Positions 1 through 5,950 of a DNA stretch of 7,992 nucleotides are shown here, in pieces. Within the stretch, counting starts at the first letter, position 1. Every line of letters starts with the position of its first letter. The DNA is from Streptococcaceae bacterium (GTDB lineage: Bacteria > Bacillota > Bacilli > Lactobacillales > Streptococcaceae). Location: positions 1 through 7,992 of the forward strand of contig CADFQU010000034.1 in assembly GCA_902836505.1 (NCBI GenBank). The letters run 5' to 3'. The notes under the pieces are model-generated. The model ran no database searches. It had not been told where the DNA came from and worked only from the letters and a program-made list of their open reading frames with translations. The translations under genes and the position numbers were made by a program.

Positions 1-582
1 TTCCAAGCTTGGGCCAGCCGCAAGACCTTCTAAACAGCCTCTGTGGAATGGACAAACTCCATTAAATTCTTTTTCAACATCCATTGGGTGTTTAGCAACA
101 TAGTAGTGCCCCATCTCAGGATGTCCCACTCCACCAATGAATTCACCACGCTGGATGACACCTGCACCAATCCCTGTACCAATTGTGTAGTAGACTAGAT
201 TTTCGATCCGCGCACCCGCATTATTACGAGCAACAACCTCACCATAAGCTGAGCTATTTACGTCAGTTGTAAAGTAAATCGGTACATTCAAGGATCGACG
301 GAAAGCTCCCACCACATCTACATTTGCCCAATGTGGTTTGGGAGTTGTTGTAATGAATCCATAGGTCTTTGAATTCTTATCAATATCAATCGGGCCAAAA
401 GAACCAATGGCTAAACCTGCAAGATTTTCAAACTTAGAGAAAAATTCAATACATTTATCAAGGGTTTCTATAGGGGTAGTAGTTGGAAACTGTGTTTTCT
501 CAATGACGTTATAATTTTCGTCACCTACAGCACAAACAAACTTTGTTCCACCTGCTTCAAGACTTCCATATAATTTAGTCAT
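1..582 (-). CDS. scrK: Fructokinase, ROK family (3' end beyond window)
   Basis: Cytoplasmic sugar kinase expected to phosphorylate fructose, released from sucrose-6-phosphate by ScrB, to fructose-6-phosphate using ATP. The 194 N-terminal residues are visible and the frame is still open at base 1; family members are about 290-300 residues, so roughly the last third is missing. Visible ROK features: N-terminal phosphate-binding loop LEAGGTK (residues 8-14), the DVNSSAYGE segment with the probable catalytic Asp107, the GTGIGAG loop (135-141), and a zinc-site pattern EMGH (156-159) followed by CPFHRGC (177-183), giving likely ligands His159, Cys177, His180 and Cys183. The CPxHxxC form is that of the fructokinase branch, in contrast to CxCG in glucokinases. 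The ATG at 582 is preceded by a purine-rich AAGAAGAGG (589-598, minus strand) with 6 bases spacing. It lies downstream of scrA in the same direction. Fructose is inferred as substrate from the family branch and scr context; mannokinase activity cannot be excluded. Confidence 0.93.
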   Translation of the reverse strand, partial: MTKLYGSLEAGGTKFVCAVGDENYNVIEKTQFPTTTPIETLDKCIEFFSKFENLAGLAIGSFGPIDIDKNSKTYGFITTTPKPHWANVDVVGAFRRSLNVPIYFTTDVNSSAYGEVVARNNAGARIENLVYYTIGTGIGAGVIQRGEFIGGVGHPEMGHYYVAKHPMDVEKEFNGVCPFHRGCLEGLAAGPSLE

Positions 583-614
583 ATCAAACCTCTTCTTCAA
601 TTCTCTTTTTTTCT

Positions 615-623
615 ATTATATCA
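615..623 (-). promoter_or_regulatory. Extended -10 promoter candidate for scrK
   Basis: On the minus strand the sequence reads TGATATAAT, a perfect extended -10 element (TG-N-TATAAT), 32 bases upstream of the scrK start codon, with the ribosome-binding site in between. No convincing -35 hexamer lies 16-18 bases upstream, which is common for extended -10 promoters in streptococci. The inference is that scrK can be transcribed on its own rather than only by read-through from scrA. Confidence 0.6.
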
Positions 624-639
624 CAACAGCAAGCTCTTC

Positions 640-686
640 ACTTCTATTCCTTAAAGAAAAAACTACTCATTTTTAGGAATAGAAGT
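640..686. repeat. Perfect 12-bp inverted repeat upstream of scrK
   Basis: Left arm ACTTCTATTCCT (640-651) and right arm AGGAATAGAAGT (675-686) are exact reverse complements separated by 23 bases; after one mismatch, three more A/T pairs can form (653-655 with 671-673). The left arm sits about where the -35 region of the scrK promoter would be. Neither flank carries a T-tract, so it does not look like an intrinsic terminator. It could be a binding site for a regulator or an RNA hairpin in scrA read-through transcripts; the sequence alone does not decide. Confidence 0.6.
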
Positions 687-716
687 TAATCTTACTCTTT
701 CTTATCTCATATACAA

Positions 717-752
717 TTCAAGGACTGGAAGAATTCCTAGCCAGCCCTTGAA
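717..752 (-). terminator. Probable terminator downstream of scrA
   Basis: Arms 717-728 and 741-752 can form a 12-pair stem (one position is a U-G wobble in the minus-strand RNA) with a 12-base loop. It starts 16 bases past the scrA stop codon. The RNA downstream of the stem on the minus strand begins UUGUAUAU, only moderately U-rich, so termination may be partial and allow some read-through to scrK. Confidence 0.55.
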
Positions 753-767
753 CAATCATGTATTAAA

Positions 768-2687
768 TTATGCTGTTATCTCAATAATCGCATCACCTTT
801 AGCAACTGCACCAGTAGCTACCGGAGTTACTGAAGCATAGTCAGCTGTGTTTGTGACGATGACCATTGTTGTATCATCAAGACCAGCTGCCGCAATTTTA
901 GCAGAATCAAATGTTCCAAGAACATCGCCAGCTTTGACCTTATCGCCTTGAGCAACTTTCTGATCAAATCCTTCCCCGTTCATTGAAACTGTATCAATCC
1001 CAACGTGGATCAAAACTTCAGCACCATTGGCTGTTTTCAAGCCAAACGCATGACCAGTCGCAAAAGCAATGGTTACTTCAGCATCTGCCGGAGCATATAC
1101 AACACCTTCAGTTGGCTTCACTGCAATCCCTTGACCCATCGCACCGCTTGAGAATACTGGATCATCCACTCTTGAAAGTTCCACAGCAGTACCAACGATA
1201 GGAGAGATAATTGTTTCATCTTGAAGAGATGCTGGAACAGTTCCAGTTGTTTCTTCTTCAATAATTGCACCAGCTTCTTCGTCCTCTACAGGAACTGATG
1301 AAGCTTCATCTTCATAACCAAACATATATGTCAAACCGAAACTTAGTGCAGTTGTAAATACAACCATAAATACATATTTCAATAATTGACCATTTAGATA
1401 GAGAAGTGTTCCTGGAATAATTGTAATACCAAATCCTGTACCAGCAAGGTTTAACATAGATGCAATCCAACCACCTACAGCACCTGCTCCCAAGGCAATA
1501 ATGAATGGTTTCACATAACGCAAGTTCACACCAAAGATTGCAGGCTCAGTAATACCTAATAAGGCAGAAATAGTTGCAGGAAATGCTAAAGCTTTCACTT
1601 TTTGAGATTTTGATTTCACTGCCACCGCTAAAGTCGCACCAGCTTGTGCAGTCATAGCAGCTGTAATAATTGCATTAAATGGATCTTTTTTATCCGAAGT
1701 AATTAATTGCGATTCAAGAAGGTTAAAAATATGATGGACACCAGTAACGACAATCAACTGATGAACCCCACCGATAAGAAGACCTGCAAGGCCGAATGGT
1801 AAATTTAAAATAAACTTAGTTGCATTCAGTACATGTTCCTCGATGCTGTGGAAGAATGGTCCAATAATAAACAAAGCGAGGAATGACATGATTGTTAATG
1901 TAAATAATGGAACCAATAACAAATCTAAGACATCTGGAATTTTCTTATGGAGCCATTTTTCAAGTTTTGCACCAATTAGACCAACGAAGAAAGCGGGAAG
2001 AACTGAGTTCTGGAATCCAACTACATGATGGAAGATACCAAAGAATGTTGCTGCTTTAGAAGGATCTTCCGCTACAACCCACGCATTAGGAAGTGTCGGA
2101 CTAACCATCATCAAACCAATTACAATTCCAAGAACAGGATTTCCTCCAAACACTCGGAACGCAGACCATGAAATCAAGGCTGGGAAGAAAGCAAACGCAG
2201 TATCTGTCAAAATTGTTGAATAGGTATAGAAATCTGTAGATTTAAATGCGTCTGCTGTAGTACCAAACAAAGCCAGCACTTGATCTTGAGCAATAGCACC
2301 ACGAATTCCCATAAACAAACCAGTTGCAACGATTGCTGGCAAAATTGGGACAAAAACATCTCCGAAGGTACGGATTGCGCGTTGGAACCAATTTCCTTGT
2401 TTCGCTGCTTCAGCTTTCATTTCATCTTTTGAAGAAGTTGGCAAGCCTAGAGCTACTACTTCATCGTAGATCTTATTTACAGTACCAGTACCAAAGATGA
2501 TTTGGTATTGACCTGAGTTAAAGAAAGCTCCCTGTACTTTTTCAATGTTCTCAACAACATCTTTGTTGATTTTTGATTCATCTTTAACCATCACGCGAAG
2601 ACGAGTCGCACAGTGAGCAACACTGCTAACGTTCTCAACTCCACCGATTGCATCGATGACTTTTTTTGCAATTTCTGTATTTGACAT
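768..2687 (-). CDS. scrA: Sucrose-specific PTS permease, EIIBCA
   Basis: Membrane component of the phosphotransferase system that imports sucrose and phosphorylates it to sucrose-6-phosphate, with phosphate passed from HPr to the IIA part, then IIB, then sugar. 639 residues from the chosen start, the usual length for a fused streptococcal ScrA. Order: IIB (about 1-85) with the phosphorylated Cys26 in VAHCATRLRV; membrane IIC (about 105-457) with many hydrophobic segments and the conserved GITEP motif (378-382); an acidic linker (about 458-490); IIA of the glucose family (about 491-639), with His546 and the phospho-acceptor His561 in LIHVGIDTV. The ATG at 2687 is chosen because it starts the usual IIB N-terminus; an in-frame TTG two codons upstream (2693) is also possible. 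Divergent from scrB and likely controlled by ScrR and CcpA through the sites in the intergenic gap. Sucrose is inferred from linkage to scrB and scrR; related members move trehalose or beta-glucosides. Confidence 0.95.
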   Translation of the reverse strand: MSNTEIAKKVIDAIGGVENVSSVAHCATRLRVMVKDESKINKDVVENIEKVQGAFFNSGQYQIIFGTGTVNKIYDEVVALGLPTSSKDEMKAEAAKQGNWFQRAIRTFGDVFVPILPAIVATGLFMGIRGAIAQDQVLALFGTTADAFKSTDFYTYSTILTDTAFAFFPALISWSAFRVFGGNPVLGIVIGLMMVSPTLPNAWVVAEDPSKAATFFGIFHHVVGFQNSVLPAFFVGLIGAKLEKWLHKKIPDVLDLLLVPLFTLTIMSFLALFIIGPFFHSIEEHVLNATKFILNLPFGLAGLLIGGVHQLIVVTGVHHIFNLLESQLITSDKKDPFNAIITAAMTAQAGATLAVAVKSKSQKVKALAFPATISALLGITEPAIFGVNLRYVKPFIIALGAGAVGGWIASMLNLAGTGFGITIIPGTLLYLNGQLLKYVFMVVFTTALSFGLTYMFGYEDEASSVPVEDEEAGAIIEEETTGTVPASLQDETIISPIVGTAVELSRVDDPVFSSGAMGQGIAVKPTEGVVYAPADAEVTIAFATGHAFGLKTANGAEVLIHVGIDTVSMNGEGFDQKVAQGDKVKAGDVLGTFDSAKIAAAGLDDTTMVIVTNTADYASVTPVATGAVAKGDAIIEITA

Positions 2688-2697
2688 TTGCAAAAAT

Positions 2698-2703
2698 CTC
2701 CTT
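2698..2703 (-). promoter_or_regulatory. Ribosome-binding site of scrA
   Basis: Minus strand AAGGAG. Spacing is 10 bases to the ATG at 2687 and only 4 bases to the in-frame TTG at 2693. Neither is ideal; ATG is favoured by codon and by the family N-terminus. Confidence 0.7.
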
Positions 2704-2718
2704 ATTTTTTTATTGTTT

Positions 2719-2732
2719 TGAAAACGGTTAAA
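2719..2732 (+). promoter_or_regulatory. CcpA cre site candidate, scrA leader
   Basis: TGAAAACGGTTAAA matches 13 of 14 positions of the classical cre consensus TGWAANCGNTNWCA; the one mismatch is A for C at position 13. It lies roughly 11-25 bases downstream of the expected scrA transcription start, a position where CcpA commonly blocks elongation. It shares the core AAAACGGTT with the operator at 2772-2787, so it might instead or also bind ScrR. The inference is carbon catabolite repression of scrA. Confidence 0.65.
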
Positions 2733-2749
2733 CCATCTCTACGCTCTTA

Positions 2750-2777
2750 ATTGTACCACGTATTAAGAATATGTCAA
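2750..2777 (-). promoter_or_regulatory. scrA promoter
   Basis: On the minus strand a consensus -35 TTGACA (2772-2777) is followed after 16 bases by TACAAT (2750-2755), with a TG one base before the -10. This is the strongest promoter in the window. The expected start of transcription is near 2743, giving a leader of about 56 bases. Confidence 0.85.
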
Positions 2778-2787
2778 CCGTTTTGCA
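2772..2787. promoter_or_regulatory. ScrR operator candidate overlapping the scrA -35
   Basis: The minus-strand reading is TGCAAAACGGTTGACA, an imperfect palindrome about a central CG that fits TGnnAAnC/GnTTnnCA, the symmetry expected for a LacI-family dimer. It contains the whole -35 of the scrA promoter, so a bound repressor would exclude RNA polymerase. The site at 2968-2983 follows the same pattern. Assignment to ScrR is inferred from the adjacent repressor gene. Confidence 0.7.
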
Positions 2788-2891
2788 GAATGTTTTTGGT
2801 GTTTATTTGCGATTTTTGATTGTTTGAAAGATGGATTTCTTATTTTCATTCACTAAAAAGCCCGTATGCTCTATATAAAAACCTCTATCTT

Positions 2892-2911
2892 GTTTTTGAA
2901 TTTTCAAAAAC
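2892..2911. repeat. Perfect 20-bp palindrome in the scrA-scrB gap
   Basis: Arms GTTTTTGAA (2892-2900) and TTCAAAAAC (2903-2911) are exact reverse complements with a two-base centre. It lies about 115 bases upstream of the scrA -35 and about 100 bases upstream of the scrB promoter candidate. It lacks the central CG of the operator candidates on either side and has no adjacent T-tract beyond its own A/T arms, so I do not call it an ScrR site or a terminator. Function unknown. Confidence 0.6.
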
Positions 2912-2967
2912 TTTCATCCTTTCATTTATTTTCATAAACCAAAACTAGGCTTGCCTCCGATATTTTA

Positions 2968-2983
2968 TGATAAGCGTTTGACA
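2968..2983. promoter_or_regulatory. Second ScrR operator candidate, scrB side
   Basis: TGATAAGCGTTTGACA fits the same TGnnAAnC/GnTTnnCA pattern as the scrA-side site. Including the following T, 13 of 17 positions are identical to the minus-strand reading of that site. Its centre is 196 bp from the other and about 70 bases upstream of the expected scrB start of transcription, so simple blocking of the promoter candidate at 3011-3039 is not obvious; looping or another promoter is possible. Confidence 0.6.
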
Positions 2984-3010
2984 TTTTTTCTCAATTCTTT
3001 GGCCAAAGTC

Positions 3011-3039
3011 TTGCTTTTTTTTATAGAAATCGGTACTAT
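3011..3039 (+). promoter_or_regulatory. scrB-scrR promoter candidate
   Basis: TTGCTT (3011-3016), 17 bases, then TACTAT (3034-3039), about 30 bases upstream of the scrB start codon. A second pair overlaps it: TTGGCC (2999-3004), 17 bases, TATAGA (3022-3027). Both are moderate matches; I favour the first. Expected to drive scrB and scrR together. Confidence 0.55.
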
Positions 3040-3068
3040 GGAAGTAAGAAAAATTTTGGAGGAGTCAA

Positions 3069-4523
3069 ATGGAATGGACAACCGAACTTCGGTACAAACG
3101 GTATGAAGACTGGACCGAAGAAGAAAAGAAACAAATTAAAGAAAATATGGCCAAATCCCCTTGGCATACTCACTACCATGTTGAACCAACATCTGGTCTC
3201 TTAAATGATCCAAATGGTTTCTCTTATTTTGACGGCAAATGGATCCTCTTTTACCAAAACTTTCCGTTTGGAGCCGCACATGGATTGAAGTCTTGGGTAC
3301 AACTCGAAAGTGACGATTTAGTCCATTTTAACGAAACCGGAGTGAAGGTCTTTCCAGACACACCTTTAGATAGCCATGGAGCCTATTCTGGATCAGCTAT
3401 GCAATTCGATGACAAACTTTTCTTATTCTATACAGGAAATGTACGAGATGAGAACTGGATCCGCCATCCATACCAAATCGGGGCTTTGATGGACAAAGAA
3501 GGAAAGATTGAAAAAATCAACAAAATCTTGATTGATCAACCTGCTGATTCTACTGATCACTTCCGTGACCCACAGATTTTTAATTTCAAAGGCCAATACT
3601 ACGCCATTGTCGGTGGTCAAGACCTTGAGAAAAAAGGATTCGTTCGTCTTTACAAAGCAGTGAATAACGATTATACCAACTGGGTTGAAGTAGGAGATCT
3701 TGATTTCAACAATGATCGTACAGCTTATATGATGGAATGTCCTAACTTGGTCTTCGTCGGCGAGCAACCTATCCTTCTTTATTGCCCTCAAGGTTTGGAC
3801 AAAGCGGTCCTCGACTACGACAATATCTACCCAAATATGTATAAGATTGGGGCTTCTTTTGATCCTGAACAGGCTCGTTTAGTTGACGTATCTGAATTGC
3901 AAAACTTGGACTACGGCTTCGAAGCCTATGCAACTCAAGGCTTCAATACTCCTGATGGAAGAGCCTTAACCGTTAGCTGGTTAGGTCTACCTGATGTTGC
4001 TTATCCATCTGATCGTTATGACCACCAAGGAGCTTTCTCTTTGGTCAAAGAGCTAAGTATTAAGGACGGTAAACTTTATCAATATCCAGTTGAAGCTATA
4101 AAAGAGCTCCGCTCCTCTTCATCCGAGTTTCGTAACAAAGAGGTTACCAACAATTGTTACGAGTTAGAATTAGCCTTTGAAGCGAATAGCAAAAGTGAGA
4201 TTGTTCTCCTAGCAGATAAAGAAGGAAAAGGTCTTTCTATTACTTTCGATATTGCAAATGGTCAAGTCATTGTTGATCGTAGCCAAGCTGGTGAACAATA
4301 TGCCCAAGAGTTTGGGACCACTCGTACTTGCCCGATCGAAAACCAAGCTACAACGGCTACTATTTTCATCGATCATTCTATTTTTGAAATTTTTATCAAC
4401 AAAGGAGAAAAAGTATTCTCTGGTCGCGTCTTCCCGCATGCTAATCAAACTGGTATTTTGATTAAATCTGGAACACCTACTGGAACATACTACGAACTAG
4501 ACTATGGTCGCAAAGCTCACTGA
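3069..4523 (+). CDS. scrB: Sucrose-6-phosphate hydrolase, GH32
   Basis: Cytoplasmic glycoside hydrolase that splits sucrose-6-phosphate made by ScrA into glucose-6-phosphate and fructose. 484 residues, usual for the family. The three GH32 signature motifs are intact: NDPNG (46-50) with nucleophile Asp47, FRDP (165-168) with transition-state stabiliser Asp167, and ECP (223-225) with acid/base Glu223. The N-terminal five-bladed propeller spans about 30-345 and is followed by a beta-sandwich domain, with the conserved DHSIFEIFINKGE stretch near residues 436-448. No signal peptide, which fits an intracellular substrate. The ATG at 3069 is preceded by a very good GGAGG (3058-3062) six bases upstream. 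First gene of a likely scrB-scrR operon, divergent from scrA. An extracellular fructanase or invertase is unlikely given the absence of export and wall-anchor signals and the PTS gene next door. Confidence 0.96.
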   Translation: MEWTTELRYKRYEDWTEEEKKQIKENMAKSPWHTHYHVEPTSGLLNDPNGFSYFDGKWILFYQNFPFGAAHGLKSWVQLESDDLVHFNETGVKVFPDTPLDSHGAYSGSAMQFDDKLFLFYTGNVRDENWIRHPYQIGALMDKEGKIEKINKILIDQPADSTDHFRDPQIFNFKGQYYAIVGGQDLEKKGFVRLYKAVNNDYTNWVEVGDLDFNNDRTAYMMECPNLVFVGEQPILLYCPQGLDKAVLDYDNIYPNMYKIGASFDPEQARLVDVSELQNLDYGFEAYATQGFNTPDGRALTVSWLGLPDVAYPSDRYDHQGAFSLVKELSIKDGKLYQYPVEAIKELRSSSSEFRNKEVTNNCYELELAFEANSKSEIVLLADKEGKGLSITFDIANGQVIVDRSQAGEQYAQEFGTTRTCPIENQATTATIFIDHSIFEIFINKGEKVFSGRVFPHANQTGILIKSGTPTGTYYELDYGRKAH

Positions 4524-5469
4524 TGTCGCCAAATTAGCTGGCGTCAGCCCTACGACAGTTTCACGAGTCATCAATAAAAAGGGCTATTTATCTGAAAAAA
4601 CTATCTCAAAAGTCAAAGAGGCCATGAGGGAGTTGGGCTACAAGCCTAATACAATCGCTCGGAGCCTACAAGGAAAATCAGCCAAATTAATCGGCTTAAT
4701 CTTCCCAAAAATCAGTCATGTCTTCTATGCAGAATTAATCGATAAATTGGAAGAAGAACTGTTCAAACATGGGTATAAAACCATTATTTGTAATAGCGAG
4801 CATGATTCTGAAAAAGAACGTGAATACATTGAAATGCTAGAAGCCAATCAAGTAGATGGTATTATTTCTGGTAGTCATAATCTGGGAATTGAAGATTATA
4901 ACCGAGTTACAGCTCCTATCATCGCTTTTGACCGAAACCTATCACCTGAGATCCCTGTCGTCTCCTCGGATAACTACGCCGGTGGCGTCCTTGCTGCGGA
5001 AACCCTTGCCAAGACAGGTGCAAAGAAAATTATCATGATTACGGGGAATGATAACTCCAATTCCCCAACAGGTCTTCGCCATGCAGGGTTTGCTTCGGTA
5101 CTGCCAGGAGCACAAATCATTAATGTTTCTAGTGATTATTCCCCCATTCGCAAAGAAATGGAAATCAAGTCTATCTTGACCCAGCAAAAACCTGATGCTA
5201 TCTTTGCATCTGACGATCTAACGGCGATTTTGGTGATGAAAATTGCTGATGAACTCGGCATTTCAATTCCAGAAGACCTCAAAGTCATTGGCTACGACGG
5301 GACCTACTTTATTGAAAAATTTTTCCCCCGTCTAACCACCATCAAGCAACCTTTACAAGAGATTGCTCACCTGACGGTCGATCTTCTTCTACAGAAAATC
5401 GAGGGGAAAGAGGTAAAGACTACAGGCTATTTTCTCCCTGTTAGTGTTTTACCCGGCAAAAGTGTGTAA
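4504..5469 (+). CDS. scrR: Sucrose operon repressor, LacI family
   Basis: DNA-binding repressor expected to control scrA and scrB. 321 residues. N-terminal LacI helix-turn-helix (about 5-24, LTDVAKLAGVSPTTVSRVIN), a hinge helix (about 50-58, with the usual ARSL), and a periplasmic-binding-protein-like effector domain (about 62-321), as in other LacI proteins of this size. Pro16 and Thr17 occupy the two recognition-helix positions that vary between operator specificities in the family (Tyr-Gln in LacI). The start codon lies inside the end of scrB and the genes overlap by 20 bases in different frames. I see no clear Shine-Dalgarno before it, so translation is probably coupled to that of scrB. 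The likely inducer is a sucrose-derived sugar or sugar phosphate, inferred from other scr systems. Repression of its own operon would give feedback control. A bidirectional terminator follows. Confidence 0.94.
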   Translation: MVAKLTDVAKLAGVSPTTVSRVINKKGYLSEKTISKVKEAMRELGYKPNTIARSLQGKSAKLIGLIFPKISHVFYAELIDKLEEELFKHGYKTIICNSEHDSEKEREYIEMLEANQVDGIISGSHNLGIEDYNRVTAPIIAFDRNLSPEIPVVSSDNYAGGVLAAETLAKTGAKKIIMITGNDNSNSPTGLRHAGFASVLPGAQIINVSSDYSPIRKEMEIKSILTQQKPDAIFASDDLTAILVMKIADELGISIPEDLKVIGYDGTYFIEKFFPRLTTIKQPLQEIAHLTVDLLLQKIEGKEVKTTGYFLPVSVLPGKSV

Positions 5470-5489
5470 ATGAGTAAGAAAATATCCAC

Positions 5490-5523
5490 AAAAAAGAAGC
5501 CACCTTTTAGGTAGCTTCTTTTT
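5490..5523. terminator. Bidirectional terminator between scrR and nusB
   Basis: A-run (5490-5495), GAAGC (5496-5500), one mismatch, ACC (5502-5504), loop TTTTA, then GGT, GCTTC (5514-5518) and a T-run (5519-5523). The stem is flanked by A on the left and T on the right, so it can terminate both the scrB-scrR transcript and the converging efp-asp23-nusB transcript. Its right edge overlaps the nusB stop codon. Confidence 0.88.
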
Positions 5524-5950
5524 ATTCTGCTTCCGTCACAAATTGGCTTAAGACACCATTCACAAACCGAGCAGATTTCTCATCTGAAAAAGTTTTAGCT
5601 AATTCAATTGCTTCATTCACCGCAACCAATTGGGGTGTATCAAAGGAAGTCATTTCAAACACACCCAAACGAAGAATGTTTTTCTCCACTAGAGTCAAGC
5701 GTTCTACGGTCCAGCCAGTTTTCAAGTGTTGGGCAATCTGTTGATCCAATTCATCCTTTGATTGACGAACACCCGATACCAAATTGAGGAGAAAAGCTGG
5801 AATTTCCACTTCCTGGTCTGTTTCCTCTTTGTCATGAGTAAAAGCAAATCGACACGCTTCTACAACATCCCCTTCATACTCTAAACTCATCAGAGCTTGA
5901 AAGGCACGCTCCCGTAGATCACGACGTGATTCAAATAAAATATCAGTCAT
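5522..5950 (-). CDS. nusB: Transcription antitermination factor NusB
   Basis: RNA-binding protein that with NusE (S10) binds boxA in ribosomal RNA leaders and helps form the antitermination complex. 142 residues from the chosen start, typical for NusB. Visible: the N-terminal ESRRDLRERAFQALMSLEY segment (7-25), which is the arginine-rich RNA-binding start of the all-helical fold, and the conserved C-terminal block TLVEKNILRLGVFEM followed by VAVNEAIELAKTFSDEKSARFVNGVL. The ATG at 5950 is chosen because MTDILFESRR gives the usual NusB N-terminus and AGGA lies 8 bases upstream; an in-frame ATG at 5965 would add five residues but would destroy that spacing. The first 8 bases overlap the end of asp23. 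Last gene of the likely efp-asp23-nusB operon. Confidence 0.95.
   Translation of the reverse strand: MTDILFESRRDLRERAFQALMSLEYEGDVVEACRFAFTHDKEETDQEVEIPAFLLNLVSGVRQSKDELDQQIAQHLKTGWTVERLTLVEKNILRLGVFEMTSFDTPQLVAVNEAIELAKTFSDEKSARFVNGVLSQFVTEAE

Noticed and set aside
640..686. The 12-bp inverted repeat as an intrinsic terminator
   Set aside because: No run of U follows the stem on either strand and the loop is 23 bases long.
2978..2983. Consensus TTGACA as the -35 of a scrB promoter
   Set aside because: No acceptable -10 hexamer lies 16-18 bases downstream (the DNA there reads GGCCAA). The hexamer is better explained as the right half of the operator candidate.
3423..3791. An open frame of about 120 codons on the minus strand inside scrB
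   Set aside because: It lies wholly opposite a well-supported gene, resembles no family I know, and has no ribosome-binding site or separate context. The other opposite-strand or shifted frames in scrA, scrB, scrR, efp and pepP are dismissed for the same reason.
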